From assembly GCF_003288845.1 (NCBI RefSeq), contig NZ_NHYN01000004.1, forward strand, positions 1 through 64,000: a stretch of 64,000 bases of DNA, in the 5' to 3' direction. Below the pieces are notes generated by a model. The model was not told the origin of the DNA and made no database searches. It saw only the letters and a list, made by a program, of their open reading frames with translations. The translations under genes and the position numbers were made by a program. The DNA is from Helicobacter monodelphidis (GTDB lineage Bacteria > Campylobacterota > Campylobacteria > Campylobacterales > Helicobacteraceae). The first letter of the stretch is position 1, and every line of letters starts with the position of its first letter. Of the stretch, positions 54,604-63,626 are shown in pieces.

Positions 54604-55638
54604 TCATAATATAAGCATTCCATCGCCGTATGAGTAAAATCGGTAGTTATACTGAATGGCTTCTGCATAAATTCTGTGAATTTGTTCTAAACCTACCAAC
54701 GCACTTACAAGCATAAAAAGACTACTTTTGGGTAGGTGAAAGTTTGTGAGGAGCATTTGTGTTTTTAGTGGTGGATTTTGTGGATTTAAGAATAATTGTG
54801 TTTGTCCCTGTGTTTTTTGGCTTCTAGCCCATTCTTCTAGCACACGCATTGCTGTTGTTCCAATAGGCAGAATGTGCTTATAATCATTAATTTTTTGTAA
54901 TGTTTGTTTGGAAATAAAGAATCTTTCCTTGTGCATAATGTGTTCTGTAATATATTCAGATTCAACATTCATAAATGTTCCTGCCCCAATATGTAATGTT
55001 ACAAACGCAATCTCAAAACATTGTTGTAGTTCTGAAAAATCCTCTTGACTAAAATGCAAGGAAGCGGTGGGTGCGGCAACTGCTCCAATATTTTTTGCAA
55101 AAACACTTTGATACTCATTGCTATCTATTTCCTCACTTTTGCGTTTTAGGTAGGGTGGAATAGGCATTTCTCCAATTTTTTCTAAAAGTTCCAAAAATGT
55201 ATTTTGTTGTATCTGATTGCCCCTTGAATCCAAAATACACATTTTGCGTAAGCCTGAATCAAAAAGTTCTACAATTTTCAACTGGTATCCATAGGGGAGG
55301 CAAAAAGAATCACCAGCGGAAACTTTCTTGCGGATTTGTGCTAAAAAATAAACATCATCAAGATGCTCATGATAAAGAACTTCCCGCTGTATTTGAGTTT
55401 GTGGCTTTTGTGCATAAAATCTTGCTTTCAGAACACGTGTATCATTACAAAGAATTAAAGTATCTTTTGGAATCCAAGATACAAAATGGCGAAAAGACGA
55501 ATGTATAATTTTTTCACTACTCTTTTCATAAACAAGTAATTTTGCTTCCTGTTTGTTGGGTAGCGGATATAATGCAATCTGTTCTTTTGGGAGTGCATAA
55601 TCATAGGAATCTAACCTTTTTGGATTCAAAGTACCCAT
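54604..55638 (-). CDS. queA: tRNA ribosyltransferase-isomerase QueA
   Basis: 344 residues. Moves the ribosyl part of SAM to preQ1 in tRNA to form epoxyqueuosine, one step after Tgt (17415-18563). FDYALPKEQIALYP-like start (SYDYALPKEQIALYPLP), LILCNDTRVLKARF, GAVAAPTASLHFS, LHIGAGTFMNVESEYI and LLTNFHLPKSSLFMLVSA are strong matches. Overlaps tatC (TAATG). Confidence 0.96.
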   Translation of the reverse strand: MGTLNPKRLDSYDYALPKEQIALYPLPNKQEAKLLVYEKSSEKIIHSSFRHFVSWIPKDTLILCNDTRVLKARFYAQKPQTQIQREVLYHEHLDDVYFLAQIRKKVSAGDSFCLPYGYQLKIVELFDSGLRKMCILDSRGNQIQQNTFLELLEKIGEMPIPPYLKRKSEEIDSNEYQSVFAKNIGAVAAPTASLHFSQEDFSELQQCFEIAFVTLHIGAGTFMNVESEYITEHIMHKERFFISKQTLQKINDYKHILPIGTTAMRVLEEWARSQKTQGQTQLFLNPQNPPLKTQMLLTNFHLPKSSLFMLVSALVGLEQIHRIYAEAIQYNYRFYSYGDGMLIL

Positions 55639-56393
55639 TACTGATTCTCCTCTTGTGCTTCTTCTTCATTATCTTCTTCCTTTGATGATGGGTTCACAAT
55701 CCACGCGACAATAATGGAAACGCCATAAAGCACAATTAAAGGTAATGCCATTAAGAATTGCGAAATGACATCAGGAGGGGTTAAGATTGCTGCTATAATA
55801 AAAATTAAGACAATAGCATAACGGAAAAAGCTTTTCATGCTTTTTTCAGTTACTAAACCCATTTTTGCCAAGAAAAAGGTAATGACAGGTAGTTCAAAAG
55901 TGATACCAAAAGCAATCATTAATTTAGTAAAAAATTCGACATATTCGCCAATTTTAGGCATTGCCGTATAGTTATAATCAGCTCCAAATAAGATGAGATA
56001 ATGAAAGCCAACAGGGAAAACAATATAATACGCAAATGCTGCTCCAGCAACAAACATTCCTGTTCCGGAGATGACAAAAGGAATCACAAGCCGTTTTTCA
56101 TGCAGGTATAATCCGGGTGCAACAAAAAGCCAAGTTTGCCAAAAAATCAAAGGGAGAGAAAAAATAAAAGCTGCAAATAATGAAACTTTCAAGGCAGTAA
56201 AAATAGGTTCGGGCATATCAGTATAAATAATTGCACTACCATTTGGTAAAACACTGCTAAGAGGTGCACTAATCCAGTCAATAAGAATCTGTGAATAAGC
56301 AAAGCAAACCAAAAAAACAGCCACAAAGCCAATCAGGGTAATGACAAGCCGTTTGCGTAGCTCTTGAATGTGAGGCTTTAAATCTTCAAACAT
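55638..56393 (-). CDS. tatC: Twin-arginine translocase subunit TatC
   Basis: 251 residues, six spans. HIQELRKRLVITLIGFV (signal-binding face), WQTWLFVAPGLYLHEKR (conserved Glu), FGITFELPVI and AAILTPPDVISQFLMALPL are TatC motifs. Binds twin-arginine signals, such as those of NapA and NapG. Acidic C-terminal tail. 8-bp overlap with tatB. Confidence 0.96.
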   Translation of the reverse strand: MFEDLKPHIQELRKRLVITLIGFVAVFLVCFAYSQILIDWISAPLSSVLPNGSAIIYTDMPEPIFTALKVSLFAAFIFSLPLIFWQTWLFVAPGLYLHEKRLVIPFVISGTGMFVAGAAFAYYIVFPVGFHYLILFGADYNYTAMPKIGEYVEFFTKLMIAFGITFELPVITFFLAKMGLVTEKSMKSFFRYAIVLIFIIAAILTPPDVISQFLMALPLIVLYGVSIIVAWIVNPSSKEEDNEEEAQEENQ

Positions 56394-57009
56394 CTTTTTC
56401 CTCTTGTTTGTTGGAGTTTTCCTCCTGGTTTAAATATTCAAGGCTTGAGTGCAATGCCCCTGTCGTAATGGCTGAATTAGCGAATGATTCTGTGGAAATG
56501 GAGGGCTTTGGTGTCTTGAATCCTATAGATTTTGGTGTTTGTGGAATATTCACAACTTGTTGCTGAATCTTATTTGGGGTAGATTCTTGAATATTTTGCG
56601 TTTGTGGGTGCGTTGTTTGGGCGGACATTTGGGATTGAGAATGGCTTTCCAAAATCTCTGCATCTTTTGTTTTGATATGATTTGATTCTTGTGTTGAAGG
56701 GGAAATATCGATTTTTTCTTGCATAATTTCTTTAAGATTTGCAGATTCTTTGATTTCATTTAAATTGATTTGTTGCGTAACATTTGTTAAACTTTTTTGG
56801 ATGCTATTTTTATAACTTAATGCTTCTTCCTTTAACTCACTCAAGCGCATTTCATTATCAATAGTTTGTTTTGCATCATCTAATGTTTTCTTGAATGCAC
56901 GAAAATAACGTACAATATCCACCATTGCTTTAGGTAGCTTTTCAGGGCCCAAAGCAATAATGGCGACAACTGCAACCAAAAGAATTTCTGTAAAACCCAT
57001 TCCAAACAT
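56386..57009 (-). CDS. tatB: Twin-arginine translocase subunit TatB
   Basis: 207 residues. MFGMGFTEILLVAVVAIIAL (single span) and GPEKLPKAMVDIVRYFRAF (hinge and amphipathic helix) are typical of TatB. Long polar tail rich in Gln, Ser and Thr. tatA is not in the window. Same operon as tatC and queA. Confidence 0.93.
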   Translation of the reverse strand: MFGMGFTEILLVAVVAIIALGPEKLPKAMVDIVRYFRAFKKTLDDAKQTIDNEMRLSELKEEALSYKNSIQKSLTNVTQQINLNEIKESANLKEIMQEKIDISPSTQESNHIKTKDAEILESHSQSQMSAQTTHPQTQNIQESTPNKIQQQVVNIPQTPKSIGFKTPKPSISTESFANSAITTGALHSSLEYLNQEENSNKQEEKDV

Positions 57010-57019
57010 AAATGCCCCT

Positions 57020-58126
57020 TTATCTTTCTTGAATGTGCGTATTCACAAAATCTCCGCTTTTCCCACCACTTTTTTGTAAAAGCATAATATCGCTGATACA
57101 CATTTCCTTATCAATCGCTTTAACCATATCATAAATTGTTAAAAGTCCAATACTGACACCACTTAATGCCTCCATTTCCACTCCTGTGTTGCCTTGATTC
57201 TTGACTTCTACAAAGAGCCAAAATGCACAAGATTCTTTATCTTCTTTGATATTGCACTCAATTCCACTTAAAAGCAAGGGATGGCACATAGGAATTAAAT
57301 CACTTGTTTTTTTTGCACCCATAATTGCTGCAATGATAGCGGTTTGCAACACTGGGCCTTTTTTATTTTTTTCCTCAACAACACTTAAAAAAGCCTCTTG
57401 GCTCATTGTGATTTTTCCGCAAGCTGTTGCTTTGCGAATGGTGGATTCTTTATGGCTGACATCAACCATTGTTGGATGTAGGTTTGCATTCAAATGGGTT
57501 AATTTTTTTGGTGTTTGGATCGTTTGTGGTATTGTGGGAGAATTTATAAAGGGGGCTACCTCCATTTTTCCGCGTTCCTTGATTGCAAATGTAGATTTTT
57601 GTTTTGGGCGAAATACGGTGATAGCATCTTCGTTAGCTTCAATGTAAGCACCGCCAATCAAATCTATGCAATAAGGAATAGCAGGAAATACGGCCTCTAG
57701 GCATTCCTGGATAGAGCTTGGTTTGCCCGGTAGATTCACATATAAGCTACAATCACGAACACCGGCGGTTTGACGAGAGAGAATTGCTGTTGGAACAGAT
57801 AAAAGACTGATTTGTCGCATCAACTCCCCAAAACCGGGTAGCATTTTATCGCAAACATGTTCCATTGCTTCTGGTGTAACATCGCGTTTTGCAGGACCCG
57901 TACCACCTGTCGTTACGATTAAATCACAATGTTGTTCATCGCTAAAAGCACAAAGATGTTTGGTAATCTGTTCTAGTTCATCACGACAGACAATATAAAA
58001 AATATCTAAAGGATTGCGTATGTACCGTCTTAAGCATTCCTCTATTGCCTTGCCAGATTCATCTTGATATGTACCCGCACTTGCACGGTCAGAACAAGTA
58101 AGAATTCCCACCTTAATCGTATCCAT
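57020..58126 (-). CDS. mogA-moaC: MogA-MoaC fusion protein
   Basis: 368 residues. N-terminal MogA (about 1-178): [38 protein letters not shown] and [18 protein letters not shown]; adenylates molybdopterin. C-terminal MoaC (about 215-368): [32 protein letters not shown] and [20 protein letters not shown], plus KSGGKSGDF; makes cyclic pyranopterin phosphate. A linker of about 35 Pro/Thr-rich residues joins them. In H. pylori these are two neighbouring genes (recalled). The two steps are not consecutive in the pathway, so the fusion likely reflects gene order. Confidence 0.93.
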   Translation of the reverse strand: MDTIKVGILTCSDRASAGTYQDESGKAIEECLRRYIRNPLDIFYIVCRDELEQITKHLCAFSDEQHCDLIVTTGGTGPAKRDVTPEAMEHVCDKMLPGFGELMRQISLLSVPTAILSRQTAGVRDCSLYVNLPGKPSSIQECLEAVFPAIPYCIDLIGGAYIEANEDAITVFRPKQKSTFAIKERGKMEVAPFINSPTIPQTIQTPKKLTHLNANLHPTMVDVSHKESTIRKATACGKITMSQEAFLSVVEEKNKKGPVLQTAIIAAIMGAKKTSDLIPMCHPLLLSGIECNIKEDKESCAFWLFVEVKNQGNTGVEMEALSGVSIGLLTIYDMVKAIDKEMCISDIMLLQKSGGKSGDFVNTHIQER

Positions 58127-58626
58127 TAGTCCTCCTTAATCAGCATTGCGTGGGTATGGATAAAGTCTACAATGCCTTGCAAATCTTCTCGTTTTAAAAT
58201 TTGTAAACCGCAAAAATCTTCTTTGGAGTAAGAACCTAAAATTTCTTGAAAACAAACAAGTCCTTGACTTACTGAAAAATAGCTAGAATCTAATTGATGT
58301 CTCATGACGCTTAAGCGTGGAATTTTTAATTCTTTCAAGCCTTCAACTAATATCCAATCTGCATCGAAGCTATTTGCAATTTGCTGAATATTTAAGCTTT
58401 GATGGAAGCGAATCATTGTTTGTGTTGGGGAGAGAATTGAAACATCTGCACCAGCGTCATAGAACAAGCTAGAATCTTTATTTTTTGTATCAATTTCCGC
58501 CTTATTTTTTGGGTCGTGCTTGATAACAGCAACACGGATAGAACCCTTCAGGAAGTGGATAATATCACAAATAAGTGTTGTTTTTCCGCTATTAGAAGCA
58601 CCGCTGAAACCAAAAATTTTTTTCAT
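58126..58626 (-). CDS. mobB: Molybdopterin-guanine dinucleotide accessory protein MobB
   Basis: 166 residues. P-loop [19 protein letters not shown] at the N-terminus, [25 protein letters not shown] and [15 protein letters not shown]. Binds GTP and supports MGD formation, needed for NapA. Overlaps neighbours at both ends. Confidence 0.93.
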   Translation of the reverse strand: MKKIFGFSGASNSGKTTLICDIIHFLKGSIRVAVIKHDPKNKAEIDTKNKDSSLFYDAGADVSILSPTQTMIRFHQSLNIQQIANSFDADWILVEGLKELKIPRLSVMRHQLDSSYFSVSQGLVCFQEILGSYSKEDFCGLQILKREDLQGIVDFIHTHAMLIKED

Positions 58627-59189
58627 TTATTCTCTTCTGTGTTAGATTCTTCATTGTTTGACTCTGAATCTAAATATGTTAGCTCTCCAAACAATCCACT
58701 ACCTGCAATCGATTGACTTCGTGCCTTTGCAAAAAATCGCTGATGGCTGATTTGGTCATATTTCCAAATAGGGGCATTTGCTTTAAAATCTTCTACAAAT
58801 TCTTCAATACTTTGCAAAGCGGTAGAACGTTTTGATGAAAGAATGGAGACACTAAAAGATGACTGCCCTACGCCTACAAATCCCTTAGAATGTGCCATGC
58901 ACAAAAATGCTCCTTTTTGTTTTAGTTTTTCTTGCCAAGAATCAAACCATTTAACAAGTAGGGGCTCATATATTTCAAAGTATAAGCCATCTTCTTCTTT
59001 GTTCATTTCAGATTCTTGTCGTACGATACCACTGAAATTTATCACCGCACCATAATTATTTTTTTGTGCAAAACTATTCCACCTTTCATATAAAGTGAGC
59101 AATTCCAGTGCACCTTCAAAAATTAAAAGTTCACTTGATTGAGGTTCATGCAACAAAATGCCACCCGTTTCTAATGCCATTCCTTCCAT
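58623..59189 (-). CDS. moaE: Molybdopterin synthase large subunit MoaE
   Basis: 188 residues, about 35 more than usual, with an N-terminal extension and an acidic C-terminal tail. Core: GAVINFSGIVR, LYFEIYEPLLVKWF, GQSSFSVSILSSKRSTALQSIE and APIWKYD. Works with MoaD to put the dithiolene sulfurs on the pterin. Start after moaD stop, 6 bp. Confidence 0.9.
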   Translation of the reverse strand: MEGMALETGGILLHEPQSSELLIFEGALELLTLYERWNSFAQKNNYGAVINFSGIVRQESEMNKEEDGLYFEIYEPLLVKWFDSWQEKLKQKGAFLCMAHSKGFVGVGQSSFSVSILSSKRSTALQSIEEFVEDFKANAPIWKYDQISHQRFFAKARSQSIAGSGLFGELTYLDSESNNEESNTEENK

Positions 59190-59195
59190 AACGAC

Positions 59196-59423
59196 TCAGC
59201 CTCCACAAACCGGCGGTAAAATCATTACAATATCACCATCAACAAGGGGGTAATCTAGGCTATTCACCACCTCATCGTTAATCACAACTGCACATTCACT
59301 AAGCCAATCCAACAAAGAATCATCACGCCTTAAAAGTCGCCTTAATTCTTTGAGATTTTCTACTTCCAATTCCAAAGGTTCTCTTTGTAATGGTCCCAAA
59401 AATTCTACCTTCACCCGCACCAT
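59196..59423 (-). CDS. moaD: Molybdopterin synthase sulfur carrier MoaD
   Basis: 75 residues, ubiquitin-like fold, ends with the Gly-Gly tail (MILPPVCGG) that carries the sulfur as thiocarboxylate. NDEVVNSLDYPLVDGDIV is typical. Upstream of moaE and downstream of moeA. Confidence 0.92.
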   Translation of the reverse strand: MVRVKVEFLGPLQREPLELEVENLKELRRLLRRDDSLLDWLSECAVVINDEVVNSLDYPLVDGDIVMILPPVCGG

Positions 59424-59438
59424 ATGTCACATCCTTAT

Positions 59439-60692
59439 TTATAGTTGTCGATTAGGGATTATTTCAATTTGTTCCCCTTTTTTATAGTGATTTTTTTTTG
59501 CAATCACAAAACCACTATTTTCTCCACAGAGATTATTAATGGCTGCAGAATGGATATGCTTTTTATTTTCTAATGAGGCATAAAATTGTCCATCTTTTAA
59601 TTGAATAAATGCTGGGCGAAATTCTACACGCGGATCATCTTTGAAGAAATCCTGCAGAAGTGTAGCATAAAATGTTGTATTCTGTGATGTGCTACCTTTT
59701 AAAGCGTTGATGATTGGACGTGCAAATAAATAAAATCCCATATAAGTTGCATTAGGAAAACCTGCTAACCCTAACAATGGTTTGTCATTGATGGTGGCAT
59801 AAGCAGTAGGTTTTCCGGGTTTCATGTTGACACCATAAAAATAAACTTTTTGGGCTTGAGATTCCAACAGATAAGGAATAAGGTCAAAATCTCCATAGCT
59901 CATACCACCGCTAAAAAGAATTAAATCAGCCTGTTGCAAGGCTTGTTGTAATAATTCTAAAGCTTCCTTTTTATCGTCTTTAAATAACGGGTAAGTGAGT
60001 GGAATCGCTCCTTCTTGCAATACAAGACTATATAGGAGATGGTTATTAATACTACGTACAAAATGTGATTGTGATGGGGATTCTCCAATATCAACCAACT
60101 CATTTCCTCCGCATAAGATTGCTATTTTTGGTTGTTGATAAACCTGTACAAAAAGCTGATTTAAGCTTGCAAGTAACCCAATTTCAGCGGCTTGAACATG
60201 CGTACCCTTTTGCAATAAAATCTCTCCAACAGAAAAATTTTCACCTTTTTCACGAATATGCTTAAGGGGTTTGAGGTTTTCTAAAATTTTGCGAGAAATC
60301 CAAATTTGTTCATCTTGCGTACGTATAATTTCTTCAATTAACACCAAACAATCTCCCCAAATTGGTAGTCTTGCACCCGTAAAAGCTTTTAATACAACGG
60401 GTTCTTGAAATTCTTCCCAATCACTTTGTGCAGCCAATGTTGCATGAACTTTAAAGCAAAATACCTCATCTTGGGAATGGCTTAAGATCTCTTGTATTTG
60501 AGAAAAAGAGAAAATATAGCCATCCATCGCTAAACGTCTGCATTCAGGCATATTAAAAGGAGCAAAAATATCTTCTGCAAGAATATGATTTAGAGCGTCA
60601 TAAAGCCAAACGCGTTGAACTCCTATATTTTGTGGTAAAGAGGAATAAATAAGCCTAACTGCTTCCTCGTAATCAATTAAATTCATACGCAT
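59439..60692 (-). CDS. moeA: Molybdopterin molybdenumtransferase MoeA
   Basis: 417 residues, usual length. Inserts molybdate into adenylated molybdopterin, following MogA. FAPFNMPECRRLAMDGYIFS, FTGARLPIW and LILFSGGMSYGDFDLIPYLL, PTAYATINDKPLLGLAGFPNATYMGF (GxPGN-like loop is GLAGFPNA). A second ATG two codons later is possible. First gene of the mog-moa part; ribA follows upstream. Confidence 0.92.
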   Translation of the reverse strand: MRMNLIDYEEAVRLIYSSLPQNIGVQRVWLYDALNHILAEDIFAPFNMPECRRLAMDGYIFSFSQIQEILSHSQDEVFCFKVHATLAAQSDWEEFQEPVVLKAFTGARLPIWGDCLVLIEEIIRTQDEQIWISRKILENLKPLKHIREKGENFSVGEILLQKGTHVQAAEIGLLASLNQLFVQVYQQPKIAILCGGNELVDIGESPSQSHFVRSINNHLLYSLVLQEGAIPLTYPLFKDDKKEALELLQQALQQADLILFSGGMSYGDFDLIPYLLESQAQKVYFYGVNMKPGKPTAYATINDKPLLGLAGFPNATYMGFYLFARPIINALKGSTSQNTTFYATLLQDFFKDDPRVEFRPAFIQLKDGQFYASLENKKHIHSAAINNLCGENSGFVIAKKNHYKKGEQIEIIPNRQL

Positions 60693-60701
60693 TCATTATA
60701 C

Positions 60702-61262
60702 CTATAGCAAATGCCCTAATTTTTCTTTTTTGACTTTTAGATAGTGTGCATTATAATCATTGCTTGGAGCAATAATTTCCTCGCGCACAATTTGTTTAAC
60801 ATAGGGTTGAATCGCCTCAATTTTACGCGGATTATTTGTAAGTAGACGAATAGATTGAAGTCCAAATTCTTGAAAAATTCGCTCTAAACACTGATAGTCT
60901 CTCTCATCTTCTTTGAAGCCTAACGATAAGTTTGCTTCCACAGTATCCATACCCTTATCTTGCAAAGCGTAAGCATTGATTTTGTTTAAAAGTCCAATAC
61001 CCCTTCCTTCTTGTCGCAAATAGATAAGCATTCCGCCTTCCTTTGCAATTCTTTGCATACTTAAATCTAACTCATTCCCACAATCACATTTCATTGATGA
61101 AAAAACATCACCTGTTAGGCATTCAGAGTGAATTCGCACAAGTGGATTATCAGGTAAAGGTTGACTAAAAATCACAAAATGCTCTTTATGCCCATTTGCA
61201 AAAACTTGAACCGAAAACTTACCCCAACGTGTTGGAAGACTTGCTATTTTTGATAAATTCAT
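60702..61262 (-). CDS. ribA: GTP cyclohydrolase II RibA
   Basis: 186 residues, single-domain form. First step of riboflavin synthesis from GTP. RIHSECLTGDVFSSMKCDCG (zinc Cys), LIYLRQEGRGIGLLNKINAY (catalytic residues) and LTNNPRKI are hallmarks. The order moaE-moaD-ribA in H. pylori is similar (recalled). 9 bp before moeA, so co-transcribed. Confidence 0.95.
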   Translation of the reverse strand: MNLSKIASLPTRWGKFSVQVFANGHKEHFVIFSQPLPDNPLVRIHSECLTGDVFSSMKCDCGNELDLSMQRIAKEGGMLIYLRQEGRGIGLLNKINAYALQDKGMDTVEANLSLGFKEDERDYQCLERIFQEFGLQSIRLLTNNPRKIEAIQPYVKQIVREEIIAPSNDYNAHYLKVKKEKLGHLL

Positions 61263-61343
61263 TGATTTCTCTTTGTTGTTTTATTTCTTGAAATTTTTGG
61301 GGCTTATTGTATAGAAAACTCTTTGAAAATAAGATAAATGTCG

Positions 61344-62009
61344 CTATATTTTACCCTCAAGCATTTTTTTTCTTAAATCTTTTGAGGGTGATAAAATCTT
61401 CAATACCTCTTCTGTCGAATTTGCAATCTGTAATAAATTTAATTCATTTGCGTTAATGCAACCTTGTTGTAATAAAGAATCTGAAAAAAATTTTATCATG
61501 GGTTGCCAAAATTCTTCCCCATATAAAATAATCGGACGCTTTGTCCGTTTTTGGGTTTGTATTAAAACCAAAATATCAAATAATTCATCAAGCGTTCCAA
61601 AACCGCCAGCAAATAAAATAAAAGTAGACGCAATACGATCAAAGAATAATTTTCTTAACCAAAATTCTTCAAACATAATTTCCATATCAAGGTAAGGGTT
61701 TGGAAATTGTTCAAAAGCCAGACGGATATTAAGCCCAACTGAAAGCGTACCAACCTCCTTAGCTCCACGATTTGCCGCTTCCATAATACCTCCACCTCCA
61801 CCACTGATAATAAAATAACCCTTTTTGGCACATTCCTTAGCTACACGATAAGCAGCTTGATAATGCTGATTTGTTTCCTGCAGTCTTGCACTCCCAAAAA
61901 AAACAAGCCCCTTAGATGAATGGTCGTGTTTTTGTTGTTCAATAATACATTCAATATGTTGAATGTCCTTAAGAGAATTTAAGCGAAAGGGTTCTTTTTG
62001 ATGCGGCAT
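61344..62009 (-). CDS. LOG-family protein (cytokinin-activating-like Rossmann fold)
   Basis: 221 residues, Rossmann fold. IISGGGGGIMEAANRGAKE and FILFAGGFGTLDELFDILVL, the second in place of PGGxGTxxE (Ala for Pro). LOG proteins are nucleotide 5'-monophosphate phosphoribohydrolases; the role in bacteria is often unclear. Divergent from the oxidoreductase gene. Confidence 0.88.
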   Translation of the reverse strand: MPHQKEPFRLNSLKDIQHIECIIEQQKHDHSSKGLVFFGSARLQETNQHYQAAYRVAKECAKKGYFIISGGGGGIMEAANRGAKEVGTLSVGLNIRLAFEQFPNPYLDMEIMFEEFWLRKLFFDRIASTFILFAGGFGTLDELFDILVLIQTQKRTKRPIILYGEEFWQPMIKFFSDSLLQQGCINANELNLLQIANSTEEVLKILSPSKDLRKKMLEGKI

Positions 62010-62170
62010 TGTATGTCCTTAAATAATGATTAGATATTGGTTTGCTTTTTTATGTGGCAAACTAGAAAAGCTACAGAGTAATCGTGAATTATAGCGTAAA
62101 TTATAAAAAACAAAATAAACTATGCTACAATAACAAAAATTTTACTAAGAGGATTTTCAAGGAGAGTGTT

Positions 62171-63238
62171 ATGTTAGGAGTCGCACTTTTAGGTTGCGGG
62201 AGAATTGCCATACGGCATGCGGAACTATTGAGTAAGGGAGAAATAGAGGGTGCAAAGTTAGTTTGTGTATGCGATATCATCAAAGAACGTGCGAAAGAAT
62301 TTGGAGAAAAATATGCCGTCCCTTATTTTTATTCCTTAGAGGAAATGATGCAGCAATGTGGCGTACAAATTGATATTGTTTCGATTTTGACACCGAGTGG
62401 TGAGCATGCACATAATACTTTAGAGATTGCTCCTTATAGGAAGCATATTATTGTTGAAAAGCCAATGGCTTTAACACTTGAAGATGCTGATGCGATGATT
62501 AAGGCTTGTGATGAATACCGCATTAAGCTATTTGTTGTAAAACAGAATCGTTATAATCTTCCCGTACAAAAGTTGCGTGAAGCTTTAGAGGCAGGGCGAT
62601 TTGGTAAACTTGTTATGGGTAGCGTTCGTGTGCGTTGGTGTAGAAATCAAGATTATTACAATCAGGCAAAATGGAGGGGAACTTGGGCAATGGACGGTGG
62701 CGTTTTTACTAATCAGGCTAGCCATCATATTGACTTACTTGAATGGATGCTCGGTGATGTTGAAAGTGTGTTTGCAAAAAGTCGTACGGCTTTAAGCCAA
62801 ATTGAAGCAGAGGATACCGGAATTGCTCTTGTTAAATTCAGTAATGGGGCATTGGGCGTTATAGAAGCAACAACTGCAACGCGTCCAAAAGATTTAGAAG
62901 GGAGTATTTCAATCTTAGGGGAGTATGGTAGTGTTGAAATTGGTGGATTTGCTGTTAATCAGATTGTGCATTGGAATTTTACAACACCGCTTGCAAGTGA
63001 TGATGAGGTAATGCAAAAATTTTCTGTGAATCCACCTAATGTCTATGGCTTTGGGCATAAGGAGTATTATCTTCATGTTGTTGATGCAATTCTGCACAAT
63101 AAAAAAGCTCTTGTTGATGGGCTGGAAGGCAGAAAGAGTCTTGAATTAATTATTGCTATGTATGAAAGCATTGAAACAGGAAAAGAGGTTTTTTTAAAGT
63201 TTCATCCACAAAAATGCAAGTTGGGACATAAGGAATAG
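62171..63238 (+). CDS. Gfo/Idh/MocA-family sugar oxidoreductase (WlbA-like)
   Basis: 355 residues from the ATG at 62171 (GGAGAG 4 nt before); the frame is open to 62084 but has no start support. NAD(P)-binding VALLGCGRIAIRHAELLSKG, HIIVEKPMALTLEDADAMI (EKP) and MDGGVFTNQASHHIDLLEWML (catalytic region). Similar to UDP-GlcNAc-type 3-dehydrogenase WlbA, which acts before a DegT aminotransferase in making diamino sugars. The last 45 codons lie in a 221-bp tandem repeat. Confidence 0.9.
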   Translation: MLGVALLGCGRIAIRHAELLSKGEIEGAKLVCVCDIIKERAKEFGEKYAVPYFYSLEEMMQQCGVQIDIVSILTPSGEHAHNTLEIAPYRKHIIVEKPMALTLEDADAMIKACDEYRIKLFVVKQNRYNLPVQKLREALEAGRFGKLVMGSVRVRWCRNQDYYNQAKWRGTWAMDGGVFTNQASHHIDLLEWMLGDVESVFAKSRTALSQIEAEDTGIALVKFSNGALGVIEATTATRPKDLEGSISILGEYGSVEIGGFAVNQIVHWNFTTPLASDDEVMQKFSVNPPNVYGFGHKEYYLHVVDAILHNKKALVDGLEGRKSLELIIAMYESIETGKEVFLKFHPQKCKLGHKE

Positions 63239-63321
63239 AATTTAAGAGTTAGTAAGGGTTGTTTTGTTTCGTTTGGTAATATTTAGATTAATTTCTTTGT
63301 TATAATGGACTAAATATAGAG
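63101..63321. repeat. Tandem duplication, copy 1 (end of oxidoreductase gene and a promoter)
   Basis: 221 bp that recur 248 bp downstream (63349-63569) with about three base changes. Copy 1 holds the last codons of the oxidoreductase gene, its stop, and TATAAT at 63301-63306. Confidence 0.95.
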
Positions 63322-63348
63322 AATTTCAGAAATTTAGACCATAGATAC

Positions 63349-63569
63349 AAAAAAGCTCTTGTTGATGGGCTGGAAGGCAGAAAGAGTCTTGAATTAATTA
63401 TTGCTATGTATGAAAGCATTGAAACAGGAAAAGAGGTTTTTTTAAAGTTTCATCCACAAAAATGCAAGTTGGGACATAGGGAATAGAATTTAAGAGTTAA
63501 TAAGGGTTGTTTTGTTTCGTTTGGTAATATTTAGATTAATTTCTTTGTTATAATGGGCTAAATATAGAG
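63349..63569. repeat. Tandem duplication, copy 2 (gene remnant and duplicated promoter)
   Basis: Second copy of the 221-bp unit. Differences seen: ATAAGG to ATAGGG, GTTAGTA to GTTAATA and TGGACT to TGGGCT. It holds a silent 3' fragment of the oxidoreductase gene and a second TATAAT at 63549-63554, 73 bp before cstA. Since it is the nearer copy it probably drives cstA now. Confidence 0.95.
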
Positions 63570-63626
63570 GGAGCTTGAGAAATTTAGGTTACAATGGGAA
63601 CATTAATTTTCTAAAAGGAGCTACCT

